From positions 1-33,942 of the forward strand of contig CAMZKG010000193.1 of assembly GCA_947311105.1 (NCBI GenBank): 33,942 nt of DNA, read 5' to 3'. Both the position numbers and the translations under genes were made by a program. The notes under the pieces were generated by a model. That model made no database searches, was not told the origin of the DNA, and was given only the letters and a program-made list of their open reading frames with translations. Shown here in pieces: positions 1 through 7,264 of the stretch; position 1 is the stretch's first letter, and every line of letters starts with the position of its first letter. Source of the stretch: an uncultured Saprospiraceae bacterium. GTDB lineage: Bacteria; Bacteroidota; Bacteroidia; Chitinophagales; Saprospiraceae.

Positions 1-112
1 GTCCCAAAGACCAAAAGCGACGAAGGAGCGCACCAAAGACCCAAAGAGCAAAGCCCGTCCCAAAGACTAAAAGCGACGAAGGAGCGCCCCAAAGACCAAA
101 AGGGCAAAGCCC
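1..112. repeat. 56-bp tandem direct repeat, two copies
   Basis: Two adjacent copies (1-56 and 57-112) differ at only a few positions; a third copy begins (GTCC at 113-116) and breaks off. Each unit contains the word AGCGACGAAGGAGCGC. The period of 56 is not a multiple of three, which argues against a coding repeat. The array may continue upstream of the window. It sits directly against the broken gene at 120-317. Confidence 0.85.
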
Positions 113-119
113 GTCCTAA

Positions 120-317
120 GCAATTAACATTCCAACAACAAAAAATAATATTAAGGAAGGCAATATCCAAGTAGTCCAAACAGTTTATAGTGCTCATCAA
201 AAAAATAGAGATTATAGGGCGAGATTTACATTGACGCAAGTAACTGGTTTTAGACAAGAATGCTATTGCATGACCCCAAACGATTGTCAGTGTGAATATT
301 TTACCCCCCAAAGGTAA
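120..317 (+). pseudogene. 3' remnant of a protein-coding gene, 5' end missing
   Basis: An open frame of 65 codons runs from just after an in-frame TAA (117-119) to a TAA at 315-317, with no plausible start codon. The only internal ATG leaves about 15 residues. The translation looks like real protein: a polar, charged stretch (QTVYSAHQKNRDYRARFTLT) followed by a cysteine-rich tail containing CYCMTPNDCQC and ending FTPQR. The frame opens exactly where the 56-bp tandem repeat stops, so the repeat appears to have replaced or displaced the 5' part of the gene. The family is not recognised. It could also be a chance open frame, but its composition makes a remnant more likely. Confidence 0.45.
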
Positions 318-396
318 TAAAGCTATAAGCGCTTTAAAGATTCCATCTCACAGTTTATTTGCGTCAAGTTTTTTTTAATGATAAAAACCATTGACG

Positions 397-2073
397 ATGA
401 AATCTTTAGCTGTGTTCTCTATCCTACTTTTACTTGCTGTTCAAAGCGCTGATGCACAATGTCTTTCAGGAAATTGCTATAACGGCATAGGGACCTATCT
501 ATACCCTAGCGGCGCTAAATTTTCAGGTCACTTTTCGGAAGGAAAAATCAATGGTTATGGACGTTTAGTCTTCTCCGATGGTCGTGTCTATGAAGGAGAA
601 TGGAAAAATCATTATCGTAGCGGAAAAGGTGTGATGCGTTTTCCGAAAGGAGATGTCTATAAAGGCAATTTCAAAAAGAGCAAATTCTATGGCTTCGGGA
701 CAATGGAATATGCAAATGGGGATGTGTATCAGGGCCGTTGGAAGGCAGATTTCCCAAATGGAAAAGGGACTTTGAAGTATCACAATGGAGACGAATATGA
801 CGGTAACTTTAGAGCGGGAAAACTCCATGGAAAGGGCGAAATGAAATATGCCAATGGCGAAAAGTATGTAGGCAATTGGAAAGCCAACCAAAAAGAAGGG
901 AAAGGGACGTTTTATATGACAAATGGCGAAGTGATCGTTGGCTTTTGGGGGCATGATGAATATGTCGGCGAGCAGCCACAGATTGTCTCTACGACAAGCA
1001 CCAACCAAAATTCAGAAAATATCGAAAATACTTCCATGCTTCGCAATTGTAACACCAACCATTGCGGAAGCGGACGGGGCAAATATACGTATAGTGATGG
1101 CACGATGTATGTCGGGGAGTTTAGTGGTGGGATCCCGCACGGACAAGGCATTTGTTATTATGCCAATGGAGATAAATATGAAGGCGATTGGGGAATTGCC
1201 GGCCCTAACGGGAATGGTGCCTACTACTTCCATAATGGACGCGTTGCTAACGGGATTTGGTCAGACGGTCGCTTGATAAAGACCCAAGATGAAATTACCC
1301 CGATTGACATTCCTGATGGCTCTAATATAGATTACGACCCTGCGGTCAAGCTTTGGGCGATAGTCATAGGAGTAAGCCAATATGAGCATTTGCAGAAGCT
1401 AAAATATACAGATGATGATGCTTATCGTTTTTATGGTTTTTTGAAAAGCCCAGAAGGTGGAAGTATTCCTGCCGAACAAGTTAGAGTGTTGGTCGATGAA
1501 GACGCTACACGTAAAAATATACTTGCTGCAATGAATGAGATTTTTGGTAAAGCCGATGACAATGACATTGTGATGATGTATTATTCTGGACATGGTATCG
1601 CTGGTTCTTTTTTGCCGGTGGATTACAATGGATTCCAAAACAAATTAAAGCATGAAGAAGTAATGGCCATCCTAAATGCCAGCCGAGCAAAGCATAAGAT
1701 ATGCCTTGCAGATGCCTGTTACTCAGGCTCCTTACTTGCTATGAAATCTGCTCCTACTCTAATTGAAGATTTGGCCGTAAAAAGACGTTTTTATGCAGCC
1801 TTCGATAAGAGTAAGGGCGGAACCGCTATCCTGCTATCTTCTCAAGGGGACGAAGTCTCCTTAGAAGACCAAGGTTTGCGTCAGGGCGTTTATACACATT
1901 TTTTGATTCGCGGACTAAAAGGAGAAGCTGATTTTGACCATGACAAAGTGGTGGAAATTGATGAGTTGTATCGCTTTCTTTCGAAAAATGTCCACGATTA
2001 TACCGCTGGGATTCAGACTCCTGTAATCAAAGGAAAATTTGACAAAACTATGCCCGTCGGCGTATTAAGATAA
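397..2073 (+). CDS. Secreted MORN-repeat protein with C-terminal caspase-like (peptidase C14) domain
   Basis: 558 aa from ATG 397; a TTG at 391 in the same frame is a less likely start because the signal peptide begins cleanly at MKSLAVF. Residues 1-20 are a signal peptide (cleavage near SADA/Q). Two blocks of MORN repeats follow (about 22-185 and 220-295; pattern YxGxWxxGxxxGxGxxxYxxG). Each block opens with a cysteine pair, CLSGNC or CNTNHC. Residues about 322-555 form a caspase-hemoglobinase fold with the His of YYSGHG (H399) and the Cys of DACYSGS (C441), so the Cys-His dyad is intact. By family it should be a cysteine endopeptidase acting after export, with MORN repeats as a binding or membrane-associating scaffold; its substrate is unknown. 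It stands alone and is followed by a strong terminator. Confidence 0.9.
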   Translation: MKSLAVFSILLLLAVQSADAQCLSGNCYNGIGTYLYPSGAKFSGHFSEGKINGYGRLVFSDGRVYEGEWKNHYRSGKGVMRFPKGDVYKGNFKKSKFYGFGTMEYANGDVYQGRWKADFPNGKGTLKYHNGDEYDGNFRAGKLHGKGEMKYANGEKYVGNWKANQKEGKGTFYMTNGEVIVGFWGHDEYVGEQPQIVSTTSTNQNSENIENTSMLRNCNTNHCGSGRGKYTYSDGTMYVGEFSGGIPHGQGICYYANGDKYEGDWGIAGPNGNGAYYFHNGRVANGIWSDGRLIKTQDEITPIDIPDGSNIDYDPAVKLWAIVIGVSQYEHLQKLKYTDDDAYRFYGFLKSPEGGSIPAEQVRVLVDEDATRKNILAAMNEIFGKADDNDIVMMYYSGHGIAGSFLPVDYNGFQNKLKHEEVMAILNASRAKHKICLADACYSGSLLAMKSAPTLIEDLAVKRRFYAAFDKSKGGTAILLSSQGDEVSLEDQGLRQGVYTHFLIRGLKGEADFDHDKVVEIDELYRFLSKNVHDYTAGIQTPVIKGKFDKTMPVGVLR

Positions 2074-2137
2074 TTGATTGGACTTTGGCTGCTCCCTCCA
2101 GTTGGCTAAAGGTTTAATTGATTTTACACTGGAATGT

Positions 2138-2172
2138 AGCCGAGAAATGCCTTGTGTGTTTCTCGGCTTTTT
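2138..2172 (+). terminator. Rho-independent terminator of the MORN-caspase gene
   Basis: Perfect 10-bp stem (AGCCGAGAAA at 2138-2147 with TTTCTCGGCT at 2159-2168), an 11-nt loop and a run of T to 2172. It lies 65 bp past the stop codon of the caspase gene. Confidence 0.85.
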
Positions 2173-2253
2173 AATGTTACGTGATAGGCATCACTTTCTA
2201 CTTCTCTTGACTGATGAGATTTGTTAAAAAAGGACATTGACTTTTCGGAGTGG

Positions 2254-2334
2254 ATTCAAAAAATTATCCATCAACTCTTCAGGGTCATCATGGATATCCA
2301 CGAGCCACTTTCCTTTTACTAGTTGGATAGAGTT
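2254..2334 (-). pseudogene. Duplicated C-terminal fragment of the neighbouring lipoprotein gene (2870-3286)
   Basis: Read on the minus strand this stretch gives NSIQLV-KGKWLVDIHDDPEE followed by LMDNFLNP. It matches the last 30 or so residues of the lipoprotein gene at 2870-3286 except for a two-residue deletion (KV) and changes at the very end. The original stop codon is lost. It begins right at the stop codon of the gene at 2337-2843. The simplest reading is an old tandem duplication of the lipoprotein gene whose second copy lost all but its tail, with the small AT-rich gene lying between the two copies. It is unlikely to be translated. Confidence 0.75.
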
Positions 2335-2336
2335 AG

Positions 2337-2843
2337 TTACTGTAATTCAACTTCAACTAAGAAGTCTAAGTTTTTACTAATCAAGCTTTCATTATTTTTG
2401 GTATAGTTTTTAAATGGATATTTTAATCTGCAATACTTATCTTTTTCTGTGTTTTTTATAAAATTTTCTTCATTCTTCCAAACGCTAAAAGAATAATTAT
2501 TTCCTGTTAACGGAATGCTTTCTAGGTCTAAATGAATAGTTTGAATATTAAGAATGGTGGTATCCTGTGAAGTTTGGAAAACTAATATTGAACTTGTAGT
2601 GATTGTATGTTGACTAAAAATGAAGGAGTTGGTTGATGAATCAAATTCTAGTTTATTATTCGAATGAGCTCCAAATGGGGCACTTAACAATTTTATTTCT
2701 CCGTTTTTAAAGTTTTCAATGGAGATAGTATCATTCTCTTTTGATATTAGCTTAAATTTTATTGAATAATTCCAACTTGCTTGAGCAATTAGTAGATGCG
2801 AAGAAATAGTAAAGAGAAGTATTGTAATTGTTCTTAGATTCAT
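2337..2843 (-). CDS. Small secreted protein of unknown function
   Basis: 168 aa beginning MNLRTITILLFTISSHLLIAQ, a signal peptide with a likely cleavage after LLIAQ or IAQA. The mature part is polar, Asn/Thr/Ser/Lys-rich and predicted mostly beta, without cysteine motifs except one late Cys; no family is recognised. The gene is visibly more AT-rich than dnaN and the lipoprotein upstream of it. It lies between a complete lipoprotein gene and a leftover tail of the same gene, 26 bp after the former, on the same strand. That position and composition suggest it entered or was reshuffled with the local duplication. The frame and signal peptide make it a convincing gene; the function is open. Confidence 0.65.
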   Translation of the reverse strand: MNLRTITILLFTISSHLLIAQASWNYSIKFKLISKENDTISIENFKNGEIKLLSAPFGAHSNNKLEFDSSTNSFIFSQHTITTSSILVFQTSQDTTILNIQTIHLDLESIPLTGNNYSFSVWKNEENFIKNTEKDKYCRLKYPFKNYTKNNESLISKNLDFLVEVELQ

Positions 2844-2869
2844 TCTTATACACTGGGGTAGAACCAGAT

Positions 2870-3286
2870 TTATTGATAGTTAAAAAAATCATCCATCAAC
2901 TCTTCAGGGTCATCGTGGATGTCCACGAGCCACTTGCCTTTTACTTTGACCAGTTGAATAGAGTTTGATAATTTTTCCCCTTCTTCAATAATTTGGTAGG
3001 AACAAGAAGCCGTATCCCCATCAATGGTACAAGAAAGGTTTTGAATTTGAGTAAACTCATTGCTGATAAAGGTCGAGTCATCGGCGTCGATCTCGGCTAT
3101 TTCTTCAAGCCACTGGATCGTAGAAGGTGTACTCAGCGCTTTTGCTTTTGCAAAATCACCTGCATCCACTAATTTTTGCCATTTGACAAAAATAGACTGT
3201 GGCTCTGCTTGACTCTCTTTGGAATCACTTTTACAGCCTGCTCCTAGAAGCAAAGTTGATAGTAAAATGAGATAAAAGGACTTCAT
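2870..3286 (-). CDS. Small lipoprotein, possibly DUF4878-like (NTF2/lumazine-binding-like fold)
   Basis: 138 aa starting MKSFYLILLSTLLLGAGCKSD: a lipoprotein signal peptide with Cys18 as the likely lipidated residue. The body has the pattern of the small NTF2-like (DUF4878-type) domains: a helix with FVKWQKLVDAGDFAKAKALS, then beta strands around SCTIDGDTASCSYQI and SIQLVKVKGKWLVDI. The family assignment is by eye and moderate; the role is unknown but would be on a membrane surface. It lies 29 bp downstream of dnaN on the same strand and may be co-transcribed with it. A degenerate duplicate of its C-terminal end lies at 2254-2334. Confidence 0.7.
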   Translation of the reverse strand: MKSFYLILLSTLLLGAGCKSDSKESQAEPQSIFVKWQKLVDAGDFAKAKALSTPSTIQWLEEIAEIDADDSTFISNEFTQIQNLSCTIDGDTASCSYQIIEEGEKLSNSIQLVKVKGKWLVDIHDDPEELMDDFFNYQ

Positions 3287-3315
3287 CTGTGCGTTTGTTG
3301 GTGACCAACAAGGGT

Positions 3316-4428
3316 TTAGCCATGTGTCATTACGGGCATCACTAACATCATGATTTCTACTTCTGAACTATCTTGATCAGGAAAAAGAAGCCCCGCTTTA
3401 TTAGGAGAAGAAAGCTCCAATCTAATATTCTCGGAATGCAAAGCGTTGAGCATCTCAATCATAAACTTAGCATTGAACGAAATGGTCATTGGTTCACCGT
3501 CGTATTGGCAGGTCAATTGCTCTGTTGCTTCATTGGAGAAGTCCAAGTCTTGCGCCGAAACGGTTAAGCTGCCATCGGAAATATTAAGGCTAACTTGATT
3601 GGTTGTCTTGTTGGCATAAATCGCAATCCGCTTCAAAGAGCCCAATAAGTCCGTCCGCGAGATGGTCAAGATATTATTGTTGTTTTGTGGGATAACGGCA
3701 TTGTAGTCTGGAAATTTTTGGTCGATTAAGCGACAAGAGATTTCTGTGTTTCCAAAGCTGAAAAATGCGTTTTTAGTGTCAAAAGACAAAGAAACTTCAT
3801 CACTACTCATCGCCCCTTTTAATAAGGAAAGCCCTTTTTTGGGTACAATAAAAGAAGCAACTATATTAGTTGCAAGGTTTTTCATTTCGTATTTGACCAA
3901 TTTGTGGGCATCTGTCGCCACAACGGTGATATTGTTCATGTCCACCGCAAAATAAACACCTGTCATCGCCATCCGCATTTCGTCACTAGTAGTGGCAAAA
4001 ATAGTAGTGCTGATGGCATCTTTGAGCAATCCACCGTCGATAGAAATGCTATGCTCTTCAGGAGGAGCAGGCATCTCTGGAAACTCTTCACCCGATTCTC
4101 CGGCTAGTCTATATTTACCATAAGACGAAGTAATTTCGATTGCTTTGGTGTCCATATTGACATTAAAGGTCAAAGGCTGCTCAGGAAAAGACTTTAGGGT
4201 TTCCAATAAGATTTTACCAGGAATAGCGATACTTGCATTTTCGTCTGAACGTACATCCATCACTGATTTGATGGTGGTGTCTAGGTCAGAAGCGGTGATG
4301 GTTAGGCTATTGCCTTTGATGTCAAAAAGAAAGTCTTCCAAGACGGGAATAACAGGATTGGAAGGAATAGCCCCACTAATAATTTGCAGGTTTTTTAGGA
4401 GTTCTCCGGATGAAATACTGAATCGCAT
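3316..4428 (-). CDS. dnaN: DNA polymerase III beta subunit (sliding clamp)
   Basis: 370 aa, the normal length. It begins MRFSISSGELLKNLQIISGA and ends in a typical clamp C-terminus (EIMMLVMPVMTHG). The three repeated clamp domains are evident; the first carries NPVIPVLEDFLFDIKGNSLT and SDLDTTI, the second the VATDAHKLVKYE motif, the third SQDLDFSNEA. The protein forms a ring dimer around DNA that tethers the replicative polymerase and other repair proteins. It is divergent from mreB and not next to dnaA, which is common outside origin-type clusters. A candidate promoter element (TAATTTTG) lies 24-31 bp upstream of the ATG. Confidence 0.97.
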   Translation of the reverse strand: MRFSISSGELLKNLQIISGAIPSNPVIPVLEDFLFDIKGNSLTITASDLDTTIKSVMDVRSDENASIAIPGKILLETLKSFPEQPLTFNVNMDTKAIEITSSYGKYRLAGESGEEFPEMPAPPEEHSISIDGGLLKDAISTTIFATTSDEMRMAMTGVYFAVDMNNITVVATDAHKLVKYEMKNLATNIVASFIVPKKGLSLLKGAMSSDEVSLSFDTKNAFFSFGNTEISCRLIDQKFPDYNAVIPQNNNNILTISRTDLLGSLKRIAIYANKTTNQVSLNISDGSLTVSAQDLDFSNEATEQLTCQYDGEPMTISFNAKFMIEMLNALHSENIRLELSSPNKAGLLFPDQDSSEVEIMMLVMPVMTHG

Positions 4429-4838
4429 GATTTACATTTTTAGTTTCATTGCAAAATTAAGACGAATTTTGCACAATAGGGTAATAATCTCACGGTTATT
4501 AACTGAACAAATACGAGATTGAACATATTAGTACTAAATTTCACGCCAAAATGTGCTAAATCGTTGAAAATCATTGTTTATTAGCCAAACAAAGAGAAAA
4601 AAAACCCGTATATTAGAAATATTCATAATTTTTCATTTGTTTTGCAATTGGTTATTTGGCGTAGGTAGGATAAAGTGGCATTTTTTGTCACAATCCTGCC
4701 CAAAAAATAAAAATAGATGGTTAAGCAGGTCTGTTTTTGCGCAAGCAACCAAAGATGAATGAGATAGAAGAGAATGACTGCCTTTGAAAACCAGATGTAT
4801 CTGGATGTTTACAAACAAGAAAATGAGACAATAAATAA
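4429..4838. other. 410-bp divergent intergenic region between dnaN and mreB
   Basis: It holds no convincing gene. It should contain the promoters of both dnaN (minus) and mreB (plus). A TATATTAG at 4609-4616 resembles a plus-strand -7 box but lacks a -33 partner. At 4735-4746 it carries TTTTGCGCAAGC, one of the dispersed CTTGCG-type words described among the findings. Confidence 0.6.
4452..4459 (-). promoter_or_regulatory. Candidate -7 box of the dnaN promoter
   Basis: Minus-strand TAATTTTG matches the Bacteroidota -7 consensus TAnnTTTG exactly and would give a short leader before the dnaN ATG at 4428. No TTTG lies at the usual 19-20 bp upstream (a TTG is only 14 bp away), so only half of the promoter is supported. 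Confidence 0.4.
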
Positions 4839-5870
4839 ATGGGGCTTTTTAGTTTTTTTACCAAAGAATTAGCCATTGACCTAGGAACCGCTAACACCTT
4901 GATTATTCAAGATGGAAAAGTAGTGGTGGATCAACCGTCAATAGTGGCTATCGATCGTCGTACCAACCAAACCATAGCCGTAGGGAAGCGCGCGATGATG
5001 ATGCACGAGAAAACCCATGAAAATATAAAAACCATTCGCCCTCTGAAAGATGGGGTGATTGCCGATTTTCAAGCTGCTGAAAGCATGATTGAAGGCATGA
5101 TAAAAATGGTGGGCAATAAAAGAAGTTTTTTCTCTAGCTTAAAGATGGTTATTTGTATCCCTTCTGGCATTACGGAAGTGGAAAAAAGAGCTGTTTTTGA
5201 CTCCGCAGACAATGTGAATTCCAAAGAAACCTATTTGATTTATGAGCCGATGGCGGCAGCTTTGGGTATTGGATTAGATGTTGAAGAGCCTGAAGGCAAT
5301 ATGATTATTGATATAGGTGGTGGTACGACAGAAATCGCGGTGATAGCCCTTTCGGGAATAGTTGCAGATCAATCTATCCGGATTGCTGGGGATGAGATGA
5401 CAGGAGATATTATCTCTTTCTTAAAGCAAGAGCATAATATTTTGATAGGAGAGCGTACTGCGGAGAAAATCAAAATCAACGTCGGGGCAGCCATTACAGA
5501 CTTGGATAATCCCCCAGAAAAATATGCTGTGAATGGTCGAGATTTGATGACGGGCATCCCAAGACAGATTTTTACGACGCACCTAGAAATTGCAGAAGCA
5601 CTCGACAAATCAATTTCGAAAATTGAAGATGGCGTACTAAAGGCATTAGAGATGACTCCGCCAGAGTTGGCTTCAGATATTTTTAGAAGGGGCTTGTATT
5701 TGACTGGTGGTGGTGCTTTATTGCGTGGTATCGACAAACGATTGAGTGCCAAGACCAAGCTTCCTGTTACTATTGTGGATGACCCATTGCGTGCTGTGGT
5801 GCGTGGGACTGGCATTGCTTTAAAAAACATTGATAAATATACATTCTTGATTGATCGCAAGAGTGTCTAA
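4839..5870 (+). CDS. mreB: Rod-shape-determining actin homologue MreB
   Basis: 343 aa. The actin-fold nucleotide-binding motifs are all present: AIDLGTANTLI near residue 12 (phosphate 1), IIDIGGGTTEIAVIALSG near 155 (phosphate 2), YEPMAAALGIG and LTGGGALLRG near 290 (adenosine). MreB polymerises under the inner membrane and guides the lateral cell-wall synthesis machinery. It is the first gene of a same-strand cluster mreB-mreC-mreD-mrdA-folA, with 25 bp to mreC. The presence of the complete set suggests a rod or filament-shaped cell. Confidence 0.97.
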   Translation: MGLFSFFTKELAIDLGTANTLIIQDGKVVVDQPSIVAIDRRTNQTIAVGKRAMMMHEKTHENIKTIRPLKDGVIADFQAAESMIEGMIKMVGNKRSFFSSLKMVICIPSGITEVEKRAVFDSADNVNSKETYLIYEPMAAALGIGLDVEEPEGNMIIDIGGGTTEIAVIALSGIVADQSIRIAGDEMTGDIISFLKQEHNILIGERTAEKIKINVGAAITDLDNPPEKYAVNGRDLMTGIPRQIFTTHLEIAEALDKSISKIEDGVLKALEMTPPELASDIFRRGLYLTGGGALLRGIDKRLSAKTKLPVTIVDDPLRAVVRGTGIALKNIDKYTFLIDRKSV

Positions 5871-5895
5871 CCATATCGCTTCAACCCACTAGTCT

Positions 5896-6750
5896 ATGCG
5901 TTCCCTAATTCTGCTATTACTCAAGAGAAGTAGCTTGCTTCTCTTTCTTGTGATGGAGTTGATTTGTGCCTTATTGGTCATCAATTATAACAAAAAGCAG
6001 AATGATATTTTTCTTACTTCGTCTAATTTTTTTACGGGTAAGTTTTATAGTCAAGTAAGGTCTATTCAAGGGTACTTTTACTTGAACTCTATTGCGGATA
6101 GCTTGGCGAATGAAAATAAGCAGCTTCGGGATCAATTAGCTTCGTCGCGTTATATAAATATCGCCCATCAAGATACTTTTTTTAGTGTTCGAGCTGATAG
6201 CTTAGGCGGGGATTCTATTTTGATGAAGTTTGTTTATACCGATGCAGAAGTAATCAACAATTCTGTGACATCCGCAAATAATTTTTTCACATTGAATAAG
6301 GGAGCATTACACGGCATCGGAAAGAGTATGGGAGTCCTTTCGGCAAAGGGTGCTGTGGGGATTGTATCTAGTGTTTCGGATCATTTTTCTACCGTTCGTT
6401 CCATCTTAAGCAGAGACATAAAGATAAGCGGCAATATTTTGGTTGATGGGCAGCCATTTTTTGGCTCATTGACTTGGCAAAGTCACGATTATCATTACTT
6501 AGATATGGATTTTGTACCCAAGTCAACTAAAATATCTATCGGCGACTCCATCGTAACGAATGGGTTTTCATCTGTTTTTCCGGAAGGTTATCTAATAGGA
6601 AAGGTGGATACTTTTTATGTGCCACCAGGTAGTGGGTATTATAAGATAAAAGTCGCCTTAGCCGAAGATATGACGTCACTAAAAAGAGTGTATGTCGCAA
6701 ATAATCTACTGAAGGAGGAGCAATTAAAATTGGAGGAAACGAATGAATGA
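5896..6750 (+). CDS. mreC: Rod-shape-determining protein MreC
   Basis: 284 aa with one N-terminal membrane helix (about 12-30, LLLFLVMELICALLVI), a short coiled coil near residues 70-90 (SLANENKQLRDQLASSR) and the two-lobed periplasmic beta domain typical of MreC (STVRSILSRDIKISGNI, IVTNGFSSVFPEGYLIGKV). MreC links cytoplasmic MreB to the penicillin-binding protein in the elongasome. Its end overlaps the start of mreD by 8 bp, consistent with translational coupling. Confidence 0.95.
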   Translation: MRSLILLLLKRSSLLLFLVMELICALLVINYNKKQNDIFLTSSNFFTGKFYSQVRSIQGYFYLNSIADSLANENKQLRDQLASSRYINIAHQDTFFSVRADSLGGDSILMKFVYTDAEVINNSVTSANNFFTLNKGALHGIGKSMGVLSAKGAVGIVSSVSDHFSTVRSILSRDIKISGNILVDGQPFFGSLTWQSHDYHYLDMDFVPKSTKISIGDSIVTNGFSSVFPEGYLIGKVDTFYVPPGSGYYKIKVALAEDMTSLKRVYVANNLLKEEQLKLEETNE

Positions 6751-7261
6751 TCAATTACAAGCCAATATCTTCCGATTTGTTTTTTTGATAGGTATTCAAT
6801 TGCTGATCTTAAAGCAGATTCCTATCGAACTAGCCAGTTTTCGGCTATTGATTTTTTTATACCCGATGTATATTCTGCTTTTGCCTACCCAAAGCCCCAA
6901 GCAATTATTGATTTTTTTGGGCTTCTTAATGGGATTGACTTTGGATATGTTTTATGATTCGCCTGGGGTACATGCAGGGGCTCTTGTTTTTACGGGTTTT
7001 ATAAGGGATTTTTCCTTAAGGATGTTTGGGGTGGACATGGAAAAAGTAAAATCACTTACGCCGTCGAGAGCGAATATCGGATTTGGCAAGTTTGCACAAA
7101 TTTCTGCCTTTGTTTTATTCCTGCATATTTTTGTGTACTATACCTTTGACGTGTTTACTTTCGTTTATATTGGTGAGATTTTAGTGAAAACGATAGGGAG
7201 TTTTATCGTATCGTATCCAGTGTTTTTGGCTTACGCACTAATATTTAATTCCAAAAAGTAA
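6743..7261 (+). CDS. mreD: Rod-shape-determining protein MreD
   Basis: 172 aa, very hydrophobic, with about five membrane helices and the short polar C-terminus usual for MreD. MreD sequences diverge strongly, so the call rests on the hydropathy, the length and above all on the position between mreC (8-bp overlap) and mrdA (3-bp gap). The segment FLMGLTLDMFYDSPGVHAGA matches the conserved GxxxDxxxxxxxGxxA region of the family. It is the membrane partner of MreC and MreB in the elongation complex. Confidence 0.9.
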   Translation: MNDQLQANIFRFVFLIGIQLLILKQIPIELASFRLLIFLYPMYILLLPTQSPKQLLIFLGFLMGLTLDMFYDSPGVHAGALVFTGFIRDFSLRMFGVDMEKVKSLTPSRANIGFGKFAQISAFVLFLHIFVYYTFDVFTFVYIGEILVKTIGSFIVSYPVFLAYALIFNSKK

Positions 7262-7264
7262 AAA

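Noticed and set aside
1..112. CRISPR array
   Set aside because: Only two adjoining direct copies without spacers; no cas genes in the window.
231..368. 9-bp inverted pair TTGACGCAA / TTGCGTCAA flanking the end of the broken gene
   Set aside because: The arms are 120 bp apart and short; a chance match cannot be excluded and nothing else supports an element.
391..396. TTG start two codons before the ATG of the MORN-caspase gene
   Set aside because: The ATG at 397 gives a normal signal peptide; the TTG adds only two residues and has no support.
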